A program made the translations under genes and the position numbers. The notes beneath the pieces were generated by a model that saw only the letters and a list, made by a program, of their open reading frames with translations, was not told where the DNA came from and did not search any database. DNA of 52,390 nt from Chloracidobacterium sp. UBA3360 (GTDB taxonomy: Bacteria; Acidobacteriota; Blastocatellia; Pyrinomonadales; Pyrinomonadaceae): assembly GCA_002360555.1 (NCBI GenBank), contig DEQS01000038.1:25861-78250 (forward strand), given 5' to 3'. This document shows positions 23,304 through 31,644 of the stretch, piece after piece (positions within the stretch are counted from its first letter, which is position 1; each line of letters opens with the position of its first letter).

Positions 23304-24394
23304 CGGATCTGAGTTTCATACGACGTCTTGATCCTGAGCTGCTGATTGCGGCTGAGCTTGACGTGCTTGCCGCGTTCGATGACAACGGCTCCGACGCCGA
23401 ATGCCGCTCCCATTGCCGCTCCTACGCCTGCTCCGATCGGGCCGATGATCGCACCCGTAACTGCACCAACTCCGGTCGATGCTCCGATCTTTATAATGTC
23501 CGATTTGAGTGAACTCTTGCCGACAGCCGTGCCTTCGTTATCGACACGCTGGACGTTGTCGCCTTTGACGGCCACGACTTCCATCAGCGTGCCGTTGAAA
23601 TTGCTCCAGCGGTTGTCCGTCAGGATGATGCGGTCAAACGTCAGAGCCAATTCGCTGCGGCGTTTGAGCCGGCCCGGTGCCTGGATCTTTTGCACGCGGC
23701 CTTCGACGGTCGCACCCGCGATCTCGGTCGGCGAGATGATCTTTGCCGTAAATTTGTCGCCCGTGCGGCTTCGGTCGGTCGAAAGATCGTCCTGCAGCTC
23801 GATGATCAGCTCGGTGTCACGCGGGATCAATATCGTCGCCGCACTGTTGTCGGGATATGTCGCCGTGGTCTGGGTCGTGTCGGTCTGGTACGAGGTGTTG
23901 GAGTAGCCCGAACCGTTGTTATTGTTATTTTGGACCGTCACCGCTTCGGCCGTCGTGCCGCTCGTCTGAGTGGTGTTCGGCGTCACAGTTTGGACCGCAA
24001 CGTTCTGAGACTCGCCAACGAGCACTCCGCCACGGCGTTTGAGATTCGTCGGCAGATTTGCGTCGAAACCACGGCGTTCAAACCCCGTGTCGTAGCCGGC
24101 TTCGAAACCTTGTTGGTACCCGTCTTTGTAATCTTCGATGGTGCCGTAGTCCTTATTGTATGCACGATTCGCTTTGCCATAGTCCGCATGCCGCGAATAG
24201 CTCTTCGCAACACTATCTATCGTGTCGCGATATCCGGCCATATAACCGTCCGAATACCCAGTGCGATAACCACGCTGCAACGCAACGCCGTCCTGCGTCT
24301 GTGCCGCAACCGGCATAACCAGCGCCGCCGGAATTACCAGCGTGGATATGATAGTGCTTAATACAAATAGACCGAGCCCTCTTTTCAAGTTCAT
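23300..24394 (-). CDS. Exported protein with YMGG-like glycine zipper
   Basis: 364 residues with a long signal peptide (residues 1-32, ending VAAQ). The first mature part has repeated Y/D/G-rich helices of the form GYRTGYSDGYMAGYRDT and YKDGYQQGFEAGYDTGFE, then a Thr/Asn-rich linker, then a beta domain (LIPRDTELIIELQDDLSTDRSRTGDKFTAKI) seen in many acidobacterial envelope proteins. The C-terminus carries a glycine zipper, GAVTGAIIGPIGAGVGAAMGAAFG, capable of membrane insertion or oligomerisation. Likely a periplasmic or outer-membrane-associated protein; function unknown. Strong GGAGGAG ribosome site before the ATG. Confidence 0.8.
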   Translation of the reverse strand: MNLKRGLGLFVLSTIISTLVIPAALVMPVAAQTQDGVALQRGYRTGYSDGYMAGYRDTIDSVAKSYSRHADYGKANRAYNKDYGTIEDYKDGYQQGFEAGYDTGFERRGFDANLPTNLKRRGGVLVGESQNVAVQTVTPNTTQTSGTTAEAVTVQNNNNNGSGYSNTSYQTDTTQTTATYPDNSAATILIPRDTELIIELQDDLSTDRSRTGDKFTAKIISPTEIAGATVEGRVQKIQAPGRLKRRSELALTFDRIILTDNRWSNFNGTLMEVVAVKGDNVQRVDNEGTAVGKSSLKSDIIKIGASTGVGAVTGAIIGPIGAGVGAAMGAAFGVGAVVIERGKHVKLSRNQQLRIKTSYETQIR

Positions 24395-24558
24395 TATCTG
24401 TTCTCCTCCGTTTTAGTGCCAGAATGGCAAGAAATGTAATATCCGCAATAGTTATACATCAATCTCTTAGAAGTTACAAGAAGTTTTTTCGATTTATTTT
24501 TTCGGTCAAAGCCCAGTAGGCTTAATCGACTGCTTAACAATATCAGTATTTCTTATGC

Positions 24559-24595
24559 AAAAAAAGGCAGTGAACGTCAAAGCGCGTTCACCGCC
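24559..24595 (-). terminator. Terminator of the DUF5916 protein gene
   Basis: On the minus strand GGCGGTGAACG and CGTTCACTGCC form a stem with one G-T pair around an 8-base loop, followed by seven T. It lies 25 bases after the stop codon of the leftward gene. Confidence 0.88.
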
Positions 24596-24619
24596 CAAAG
24601 CATCAGGAGGAGCAAAGTG

Positions 24620-27157
24620 TTAGAAACTCTTGCGGAAAAGGTATGAGGCTCTTATGAAGAATGTGCGGCTATCGCGGACAAAACCCGGCTCAAAAGTTCC
24701 TGTATAAGGGTTAAAGCCGTTTCGGGTCAGGTTATCGTTATAGCCGGCGTAGAATGCCGTTCCGGGGCTTGGGGCCCATCCTACGAGCGCTTGTCCCGCA
24801 TAGGTTTTTGCGGTTCCGTCATAATCGAGACGAAAGCGGGTAAAGATGAACCGGGTGAAATAGTAGGTCGATCGTACGCTAACAATATCAGAGTCGTACG
24901 AACGCAATCTATTGTCTTTGCGGGTAAGACGGCTCTTGTTATAGCTGATCGAGACACTAAAAGGATCAACGGGTTTGAGCGAAATGAAAATGTTCGCATC
25001 CCTCTGAATGCCGGGTCCAGGGTTCTGCAAGCCGGTGATCGGATCAAAGTAAAAATAATCGAACGCGTTGCGTATCATGCCGCCAAAGAAACCGTAACTC
25101 AGCCGCTTGTTAGGCGTCTGGTTAAAGTTAAATGACACAAACTGTTGATGGGTGGATCGGGTCGGGTCACCCAGAAATGTACCAAGAGGCCGTGTGGGTG
25201 AGCGTTTCAAGCCGAATTCTTCTTCAAATATCTTTTCGTAAGACACGCCTACAGCCGCATTAATAAACGTATTTCGCTTCAAACTCAGGTTACCATTCGT
25301 CTCTACATTAAAGGCGGTCAAACGGCCCTGCCAGTCATAATCGACACCGGCCATCTGATTCCACTGGGCACGAATGATCTTTTTCTTGGAATCGGACTTT
25401 GTGGATAGACGGTTAAAGAAGAAAGCATTGTTGGTATTTGTTCGTCGGGTAAAACCCGAATCGGCGCGATAAAACTTGCTCTTGCCGCCAACCTCAAAAA
25501 ACCAGCCATGAGTTTCGGCACTATAATCGAGATTGAAATAATAGCCGAGCCCGTTACCGGTTCGATAGCGATTATAGGTACTGCCATTATTGAGCAAACT
25601 GGGATCGTTTATTGGCAAAGTTGTGTCATATGATCCTGTTCCACATGTAGACCTGTTCGATGCGGCCTGTTGTAGGTTTTGCGTTGGCTCAAACTCGGCG
25701 TCAAAGAAACATCTGCGAGATGTCGTTCCTACCACTTGAAATTCGGAGGTTAGTTTAGGGTTCCATTTTATGCGCCCATCAAAACCGCTGAGCAGATTTT
25801 TCTGCTCGGGAAATCCACGGTATGTTGCAAAAAAGCCAAGGTTGTTTTCAGAGCCAAAATCTCTCTTAAAGCGAACGATACCGAACAAGGAGTTCTTATC
25901 TAAAAACTCATTTCTCGAACATTGAATGCGCGGGTCAGTCCTCTGTCGTTCGAGACATTGTGCATTCAACGTTCTTTCCCGCTCGCTATAGTTTCCCGGA
26001 GCATTGTCGGAAGCGGCGAGAATGCCAAACGAGTTTCTACCGGACTTGCCCGAGAGCTTGATAGCAACATCGGGATCGATGATATTCCTCGAATAAAATA
26101 CCTGTAACGGGGAGCGAAAGATATCCACGCCCTCGAGGAAAAATGGCCGCTTTTCCTCGAAAAAGATCGGAAATCTCTGATTCGCGGTGACGACAGGAGC
26201 ATCGGCCTCGATCTCTGCGAAATCTGGATTGATCGCTGCGTCGAGTGTGATGCTGGGTGTGAGCGTATATTTGAGCGTGACGCCGATCTGTTTCTTGATC
26301 TGCTGATTTACGAACCTACCCGCCGCAACCTCATTCGCCTGCACACGGCTGCCGGTCTCGCTCAAAGTAATGCTCGGAACAACTTCAAGCGTGCGTTCAT
26401 ATTTAATGTCGTCAAGCCCGCTTATTTTTCCGTGCTTGATCAGGAACCCGGAAACGTCACGGTTGTCGGGCAACCATTGGTCAAATTCGTCGTTTAGGCG
26501 GTCAATATTGCGGGCGGTGTTAAAGCCCCAGAGCGTACCTTTGCCGGTTTTGTATCGTAGAGATTTGAAAGGTATCTTTACTTCGACTGACCAGCCCCAC
26601 TCTTCGATGACCCCTTTGGATTCCATAACGATATCGACCGAGAAATCCGCTCCCTGGCCTTCGGTATAAATCCCGTCTTGTTGAATCCCGAGGGGGTTGA
26701 ATCCCAGAACGTACGCACGGCGCTGATCATTATAGGTATCGAGCCACATACGTACGTTATCTTCTCCAAATACATTGTCACGCTTGGCTACCGTCGCACG
26801 GATCTTGTCTCTTTCATCCCAACATTTGAATGCAACGTAGAGGTTTTTCTCGTCATACATCACATATACCTCGGTTGGTTTGGATGGCTGGGTGTTGTCG
26901 CCGGGATATGTCTGGTAAAAGTCCTTGAATACAGCGGCTTGCTTCCAAACATCTTCATCGACCCGGCCGTCGATAGTTGGAACAGTTGAGATCTTCACGA
27001 TACCAACCGGGCCTGATTTCTCAGGCGGGGTGATCACTTTACCGCCGGCAGTAGTAGTCCCACCATTTGATTTGCCTGTGTCAGAAGTTGATGACGACTG
27101 GCCGTTGATGCATAGAGAAGTTAGCAACAGAACAAAAAGAACGATAAATGTTTTCAT
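24620..27157 (-). CDS. CBM9-like / DUF5916 outer-membrane beta-barrel protein
   Basis: 845 residues from the ATG at 27157, preceded by AGGTG. After a signal peptide (about 1-20) and a Ser/Gly/Thr-rich linker comes a carbohydrate-binding family 9-like domain (TIDGRVDEDVWKQA ... EVYVMYDEKNLYVAFKCWD). The remaining ~600 residues match the DUF5916 pattern, including NPDFAEIEADAPVVTANQRF and FFEEKRPFFLEGVDIF, with many alternating aromatic strands and a C-terminal Phe (SYLFRKSF), the signature of an outer-membrane barrel. Probably involved in handling or sensing extracellular polysaccharide or other ligand, but no substrate is proven. The upstream TTG at 27193 is a less likely start. Confidence 0.85.
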   Translation of the reverse strand: MKTFIVLFVLLLTSLCINGQSSSTSDTGKSNGGTTTAGGKVITPPEKSGPVGIVKISTVPTIDGRVDEDVWKQAAVFKDFYQTYPGDNTQPSKPTEVYVMYDEKNLYVAFKCWDERDKIRATVAKRDNVFGEDNVRMWLDTYNDQRRAYVLGFNPLGIQQDGIYTEGQGADFSVDIVMESKGVIEEWGWSVEVKIPFKSLRYKTGKGTLWGFNTARNIDRLNDEFDQWLPDNRDVSGFLIKHGKISGLDDIKYERTLEVVPSITLSETGSRVQANEVAAGRFVNQQIKKQIGVTLKYTLTPSITLDAAINPDFAEIEADAPVVTANQRFPIFFEEKRPFFLEGVDIFRSPLQVFYSRNIIDPDVAIKLSGKSGRNSFGILAASDNAPGNYSERERTLNAQCLERQRTDPRIQCSRNEFLDKNSLFGIVRFKRDFGSENNLGFFATYRGFPEQKNLLSGFDGRIKWNPKLTSEFQVVGTTSRRCFFDAEFEPTQNLQQAASNRSTCGTGSYDTTLPINDPSLLNNGSTYNRYRTGNGLGYYFNLDYSAETHGWFFEVGGKSKFYRADSGFTRRTNTNNAFFFNRLSTKSDSKKKIIRAQWNQMAGVDYDWQGRLTAFNVETNGNLSLKRNTFINAAVGVSYEKIFEEEFGLKRSPTRPLGTFLGDPTRSTHQQFVSFNFNQTPNKRLSYGFFGGMIRNAFDYFYFDPITGLQNPGPGIQRDANIFISLKPVDPFSVSISYNKSRLTRKDNRLRSYDSDIVSVRSTYYFTRFIFTRFRLDYDGTAKTYAGQALVGWAPSPGTAFYAGYNDNLTRNGFNPYTGTFEPGFVRDSRTFFIRASYLFRKSF

Positions 27158-27249
27158 GACTGCACCTAAAAAACAGGAAATGAAGTAGGACAAATAAAAA
27201 TAAATTGAGCGAGAGTGCTATTGACTCAAACGGATAGTTGGTCAAAAAG

Positions 27250-27286
27250 TTTCATCAGGGCCGCCAAAATGATGGCCCTGATGAAA
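27250..27286. terminator. Bidirectional-looking terminator hairpin
   Basis: TTTCATCAGGGCC (27250-27262) pairs perfectly with GGCCCTGATGAAA (27274-27286) around an 11-base loop. A T-run follows on both strands, but it lies just after the stop of the leftward DUF4097 gene, which it must terminate. Confidence 0.85.
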
Positions 27287-27291
27287 ACTTT

Positions 27292-29220
27292 TTACATTCC
27301 GATGGTTGTATCCGAGCGACGGATCGTCACGCTGCCGTCACCTAAGATGAAATTATATTTAGGCCCGCCGGTGCCAAAACGCCAGATATTTTCTTCGGGT
27401 TTTGTGGGGACGCGGAGATTTTCTACGGTCAGAGCATCGATGTTAGCCGCGATATCTAGATCTGGGTCATTGGGGACTGTGATAATAAACCTGCCGTCAC
27501 CGGCCTTGCCCGTTAGTTTTGAAAAATCGCCTTCGAGATAGACGTCGCCGTCATTGGTCTCGGCGGTGAGTTCGCCTTTAAATCCGATGACTCTAATGCG
27601 GCCGTCATAGCTTTTCACGCGAAGTTTGCCATCCGAATCACGGACATTTATTGCTTCGTCCGTACCTGTCAGATCAATTTCGCCTGAGACCCCATCGAGC
27701 CTGACCTCGCCATTGGCCCTGATCTTTAGATTTGACTTACGGGGAACGTAAACCTCGATGACAGTCATTTGGCCGTCGCCAAAAAAGCGCAGTCCGTTGT
27801 TATCTTTTGGCTCGTCAACTGTGATCGTGACATTTGACTCGCCATGAGTCTCAGTGATCTTTAGCGGATCGTTTCGACGGGACTGCAGACGTTGAGTCAC
27901 TTGATACATGACCTCGTTTTTGTCCCAGCCAATGATCTTTACGGCGCAGGGTTCGGCGTTGACGGTGATCTTGGGGGTACCCTTTACAGGAAATGAATCA
28001 CTTTTTTGCTCGATACGCAGGAACGCGTTCCTATTAAAATCGGCATTTGCCATCCGAGCCAGAGCTTCCTGCTGACGTAGCTGAGCCTCGCGCATTTTTT
28101 CCTGGATCTCTTTCGAATTCAATATTTTTGTCGATTGTTCGATAGCGTCGGCGGCAGAGGCCATAGCCGCGGCAGATATTTTGTCGAGCTCAGGCTGGAT
28201 CGCTTCGAGTTCTTTTTGCGAAGCTTTTATCGCCTTTGCTGATTCCTTTTCGGCATCCTTAACGGCTTTTTGAATATCCTTGTCCATCTTTAGGTATGAC
28301 GCCGCTTTTTCTGAGTCCTTGTCGGTATCCCAATCCTCGTCGTCTTTTTCCTTATTTGGTAACAGGTTAACAACCGGATTTTGGGTCTTGCCGTCGCTTT
28401 TGCGGCGGATCGAGAGTCCACCGTTGACGCTGTCGAGTTTTATCCGTGCGTCGCCGTTGCCGATACGTCCGTACAGGTCGCGGCCGACATATTTTCCTTT
28501 GCGAATCGGCAGCCCGAGATCATTCGAGATATTGCCATTGAGCGTATCGGCATTGATCGTCGCGTTTGAGTCGGATGGGATCGTCAAATTTACACGCCCA
28601 TTGACTGTCGAAAGCGAGATCTTATTACCTGATTCAAGCCGGTCAAAATCAGCGACTACCTCGCCATTTACCGTCTCAAGATTGACTGTTCCGCGGAGGT
28701 TGGTCCCGGTTACCGAACCGTTGACGGCAGATATCTTTGTGAAGTTAGTAAAATTCGACACTGTTACCGAACCGTTGACAGTCTCGATCTCGTTGAGAAA
28801 AGCTGTCCGCGGTATCATCAGTCGAAACTCGACCTGCAGCTTGCCCTGGTTTTTCCACTGTTCGCCGCTTCTCGATTTCCAATTGTCATAATCGGTTTCG
28901 ATCTCCAGATAATCGGATCGAGAATCAATCCGCACCTCGACCTCCGAAAGGCGTTCTTTGCTACTTGCGATCTTGGTGTATTCCACCTTGACCTCATTTC
29001 GATCCCAGGCCTCGACGACGACCGAGCCGTTAACATTTGACAGGCTCACGCGGCCATTTGAATTGAGCGGAAATGTCTTATCAAATTTTTCCGTCTCATC
29101 CTGAACTTCTACTACGACCGTTGCCGGGGTGTTTTGAACGATGCGATCGCCGCTCGAAGCCGAACTGCTCTGCGATGAAAATACCAATCCTGCGAATATT
29201 ACCGTATATAACCAACTCAT
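27292..29220 (-). CDS. Exported DUF4097 beta-repeat protein with charged helical linker
   Basis: 642 residues with a signal peptide (about 1-23). Two beta-solenoid-like DUF4097 regions frame the protein. The first, residues 50-280, repeats a VNGSVVVEAWD / VNGSVTVSNF / VNGEVVADF / VNGRVNLTIPS pattern about every 20 residues; the second, about 420-640, continues with NGEVRLDGVSGEIDLTG and SYDGRIRVIGFKGELTAETNDGDVYLEG. Between them, residues 290-400 are a highly charged, coiled-coil-like segment (KDDEDWDTDKDSEKAAS ... KESAKAIKASQKELEAIQ). The family is usually exported or membrane-linked with unknown function. AGGAG precedes the ATG. Its own terminator lies at 27250-27286. Confidence 0.85.
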   Translation of the reverse strand: MSWLYTVIFAGLVFSSQSSSASSGDRIVQNTPATVVVEVQDETEKFDKTFPLNSNGRVSLSNVNGSVVVEAWDRNEVKVEYTKIASSKERLSEVEVRIDSRSDYLEIETDYDNWKSRSGEQWKNQGKLQVEFRLMIPRTAFLNEIETVNGSVTVSNFTNFTKISAVNGSVTGTNLRGTVNLETVNGEVVADFDRLESGNKISLSTVNGRVNLTIPSDSNATINADTLNGNISNDLGLPIRKGKYVGRDLYGRIGNGDARIKLDSVNGGLSIRRKSDGKTQNPVVNLLPNKEKDDEDWDTDKDSEKAASYLKMDKDIQKAVKDAEKESAKAIKASQKELEAIQPELDKISAAAMASAADAIEQSTKILNSKEIQEKMREAQLRQQEALARMANADFNRNAFLRIEQKSDSFPVKGTPKITVNAEPCAVKIIGWDKNEVMYQVTQRLQSRRNDPLKITETHGESNVTITVDEPKDNNGLRFFGDGQMTVIEVYVPRKSNLKIRANGEVRLDGVSGEIDLTGTDEAINVRDSDGKLRVKSYDGRIRVIGFKGELTAETNDGDVYLEGDFSKLTGKAGDGRFIITVPNDPDLDIAANIDALTVENLRVPTKPEENIWRFGTGGPKYNFILGDGSVTIRRSDTTIGM

Positions 29221-29505
29221 AAATGCGTCTCCTTGTATAAAAAACAGCGGGCGATCTTATCCCTTTATCTATATTCAAGACACCACCCGATCTGTTTTTA
29301 TGACAACTTTTTATCCGCAGAGTGAAAAAATACTAGGCCCATCAATATCTGATATGTTAGAACTTTTTCACAGTCCGGCGGGTTGCCCGAATACCGTACG
29401 AATAGTCAAGTATGAAAGCCGTATGCTAGTATTAGTGTTTTGTTTTCCATAGGGAAAACCGGGCGATACACCTTAGAGACGGTGGGGCTCGAACCAGTAT
29501 TAACA
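29221..29505. other. Divergent intergenic region with a tRNA-3'-end-like sequence
   Basis: 285 bases between divergent genes; it must hold both promoters. At 29473-29497 the minus strand reads like the 3' end of a tRNA (T-loop TTCGAGC, then CCCAC and CGTCTCTA), but the 5' half of the T-stem does not pair and no cloverleaf precedes it. No complete RNA gene is present. Confidence 0.4.
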
Positions 29506-30348
29506 ATGGCCAATTCCGACGAGATACATCATTCGATAGCTGACGCGGATGATATCGAAGAAATACACGAGGAGATCGCAGTAGCGGACGTGTTCCGCAA
29601 TCTGCTGCATCACCCCGCGCAGATCATTACACGTTGGAATTGGAAAACGGCACTTGTCGGAGCACTTGTTCGCTCGTCATTTTATTTTACGGTCTATCTA
29701 GCCAGCCGCGAATCGTGGCTCGTAACGTTGACTGCAGTACTCGTCGAATTGTCGTTTCGGTTCTTTACGACAGGTGCTGCGGGAGCGGTCGTTCAATCTT
29801 TTCGCCGCGCGTCACCGCAATGGCTAGCGACGGCGATCATTTCGATCTCGTTGCCGACGATCACCCATATAATTGAGTTTTTCACTCATTACGTCCAAGA
29901 ACATTATTTTGCGAGCATATTTCCACCATCGCAAAATGATGCCCGGCAAAAGACCTTTGCCGTTTCGGTTTTGTTTTCCGTCATCTCGGCGATGTTCAAC
30001 CTCTATATGATGCGTCACGGAGTTTTGTTGGTCGGTGCGGGCGAAGAGTCAAAGCCGATCTTGCAGGACTTCAAGAAAATGCCGGTGCTGGTCAAAGATT
30101 TTACGATATATCTGCCCGCGTTGATCCTGCGTCTTATTAGCGAGCGTAGGATCTTTTCTGCATTTGGCCTCTTTGCCTTTTTTGGTTTGGCCGTCGGCAC
30201 TATTTTGGGAACGACTCGCGGTGTCTGGAACTGGGCATATCGGTCCGCATTTGGTGCATGGGGGTTGTTGCTATTTTCGATCATTGTCGGCGCGATCGTA
30301 ATGCATTTTAGAAAGAAACACCGCATCGCCCGCGGTGAAGCCGCATAG
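29506..30348 (+). CDS. Integral membrane protein of unknown function
   Basis: 280 residues from the ATG at 29506 (MANSDEIHHSIADADDIEEIHEE). The N-terminus is acidic and probably cytoplasmic. About five or six transmembrane helices follow, including TALVGALVRSSFYFTVYL, TVYLASRESWLVTLTAVLVELSF, LATAIISISLPTITHIIEFF and AWGLLLFSIIVGAIVMHF, with a basic C-terminal tail. No transporter or enzyme motif is recognised. The ABC permease gene starts 4 bases after its stop, so the two are likely one operon and may form or assist a common complex. The frame continues upstream to 29440 but that part overlaps the intergenic tRNA-like sequence. Confidence 0.75.
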   Translation: MANSDEIHHSIADADDIEEIHEEIAVADVFRNLLHHPAQIITRWNWKTALVGALVRSSFYFTVYLASRESWLVTLTAVLVELSFRFFTTGAAGAVVQSFRRASPQWLATAIISISLPTITHIIEFFTHYVQEHYFASIFPPSQNDARQKTFAVSVLFSVISAMFNLYMMRHGVLLVGAGEESKPILQDFKKMPVLVKDFTIYLPALILRLISERRIFSAFGLFAFFGLAVGTILGTTRGVWNWAYRSAFGAWGLLLFSIIVGAIVMHFRKKHRIARGEAA

Positions 30349-30352
30349 AATA

Positions 30353-31450
30353 ATGCTCGAATTGGTATTCGCAAATCTGAGAGTTCGGCCGTTTCGCACA
30401 CTGATAAGCGTGATCGGCGTAGCTCTCGGCGTTGTCCTTGTCATTTTGTTCACCGGGCTCGCACGCGGTATGACTAATGACGTGGCAAAGCGTGCGGCTA
30501 ACTGGAAAGCGGAGATCGTCTTTACGCGTCCGGGTGGGATGGATTCGATGAGCTCGAATGCGGCCGTAAATATTGGATACGTGGCAAAACTTCGAGAGAT
30601 CGAGGGTGTCAGTTCGACGGTTCCTGTTATTAGATACATCACGCCTGACAATCGCGGGCGATGGGGCGTGCGTCAGATCGACGGTGTCGAGTGGCAGCCG
30701 TTTGCCGATATGAACGGCATGACGATCGTCTCGGGACGTGCTCCGCAAGCCAATGACGAGATCATCATGGACGAGCGTGAGATGATCGATAACAAGCTCA
30801 AGGTCGGCGACAGTTACGAACTCTTTGGCGGCAAACCGTACAAGATCACCGGCATTTTCTCGCCGCCGTCGGGAGCCCGAATCAAAATGTCGCTCGCCGG
30901 TATGCAAGAGGCGTTGCAGACGGACAAATGCACATACATCCTCGTCAAACTCAAAGACGGTGCCGATGTAGATGCGGTCGCCGCTAAGATCAATGAAGTG
31001 CTGCCCGGCAATAAGATCAATCTGACACGCGACCTGGTCATCGACGCACAGGAACGCATTCCCGGCCTCGGTACATTTCTAAAGGTTTTGGTCGTGCTCG
31101 GAGCACTTGTCAGCACGGTCTTTGTTTTGCTCTCGATGTACACGACGATCACCGAACGGCGAAAGGAGATCGGTATTCTCAAATCGCTGGGCGCATCGAC
31201 GAGTTTTATCATCAAGGTCATCGAGGGTGAGGCCTTTATGATCGGAATTCTCGGCATCGCACTCGGCGGGGTGGCATCGGCAATATCATCGTATCTCATC
31301 AACAAACAATTTGATCTCGCATTTGAATTTAGCTCCGGCTGGATCATCACGGCGGTCCTCATCGCTATCGGCGGCAGCCTCGTCGGGGCACTCTATCCGG
31401 CATGGCGGGCGGCGGGAATCGATCCGGTCGAGGTCATGGTCAACGAATAG
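30353..31450 (+). CDS. FtsX/MacB-type ABC transporter permease
   Basis: 365 residues from the ATG at 30353 (LELVFANLRVRPFRTLISVIGVALGVVLVILFTGLARG). Four transmembrane helices: one at the N-terminus, then a large periplasmic MacB_PCD domain (about 45-230) and three C-terminal helices in FtsX arrangement (FLKVLVVLGALVSTVFVLLSMYTTITERRKEIGILKSLGAS ... GIALGGVASAISSYL ... ALYPAWRAAGIDPVEVM). The TERRKEIGILKSLGA coupling helix is diagnostic. These permeases pair with a LolD/MacB-type ATPase for lipoprotein release or macrolide/peptide export; no ATPase gene is seen in the window, so the partner is elsewhere. A GTG at 30335 is an alternative start. Confidence 0.9.
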   Translation: MLELVFANLRVRPFRTLISVIGVALGVVLVILFTGLARGMTNDVAKRAANWKAEIVFTRPGGMDSMSSNAAVNIGYVAKLREIEGVSSTVPVIRYITPDNRGRWGVRQIDGVEWQPFADMNGMTIVSGRAPQANDEIIMDEREMIDNKLKVGDSYELFGGKPYKITGIFSPPSGARIKMSLAGMQEALQTDKCTYILVKLKDGADVDAVAAKINEVLPGNKINLTRDLVIDAQERIPGLGTFLKVLVVLGALVSTVFVLLSMYTTITERRKEIGILKSLGASTSFIIKVIEGEAFMIGILGIALGGVASAISSYLINKQFDLAFEFSSGWIITAVLIAIGGSLVGALYPAWRAAGIDPVEVMVNE

Positions 31451-31470
31451 TTTGGTCCGGTCCGGACCAG

Positions 31471-31510
31471 GTGGACCAAGGTGGACCAAGGTGGACCAAG
31501 GTGGACCAAG
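31471..31510. repeat. Tandem 10-bp repeat, four copies
   Basis: Four perfect copies of GTGGACCAAG (31471-31510), preceded by the partly related TCCGGACCAG. No match to a protein, and no sign of translation. Confidence 0.9.
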
Positions 31511-31644
31511 AGTCGTCGGTCTAAGTTCTAATCCCCCCAAACTCAAGTAAAAACAGAGTGTACCTGATATTCAATACGGTCAGGCGTTTGATATACTGCG
31601 CTTGTACTTCAAAAAAACTTCATTACGATCGGGAGAATAGCCAA

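Noticed and set aside
23690..24361. 223-codon plus-strand open frame opposite the glycine-zipper gene
   Set aside because: Arg-rich shadow of a gene with a clear signal peptide and zipper on the other strand.
29282..29452. Short plus-strand frame before the tRNA-like sequence
   Set aside because: Low complexity, no ribosome site and lies in a divergent promoter region.
29473..29497. Functional tRNA gene
   Set aside because: Only the 3' part is present; no D-arm, anticodon arm or acceptor 5' strand can be drawn.
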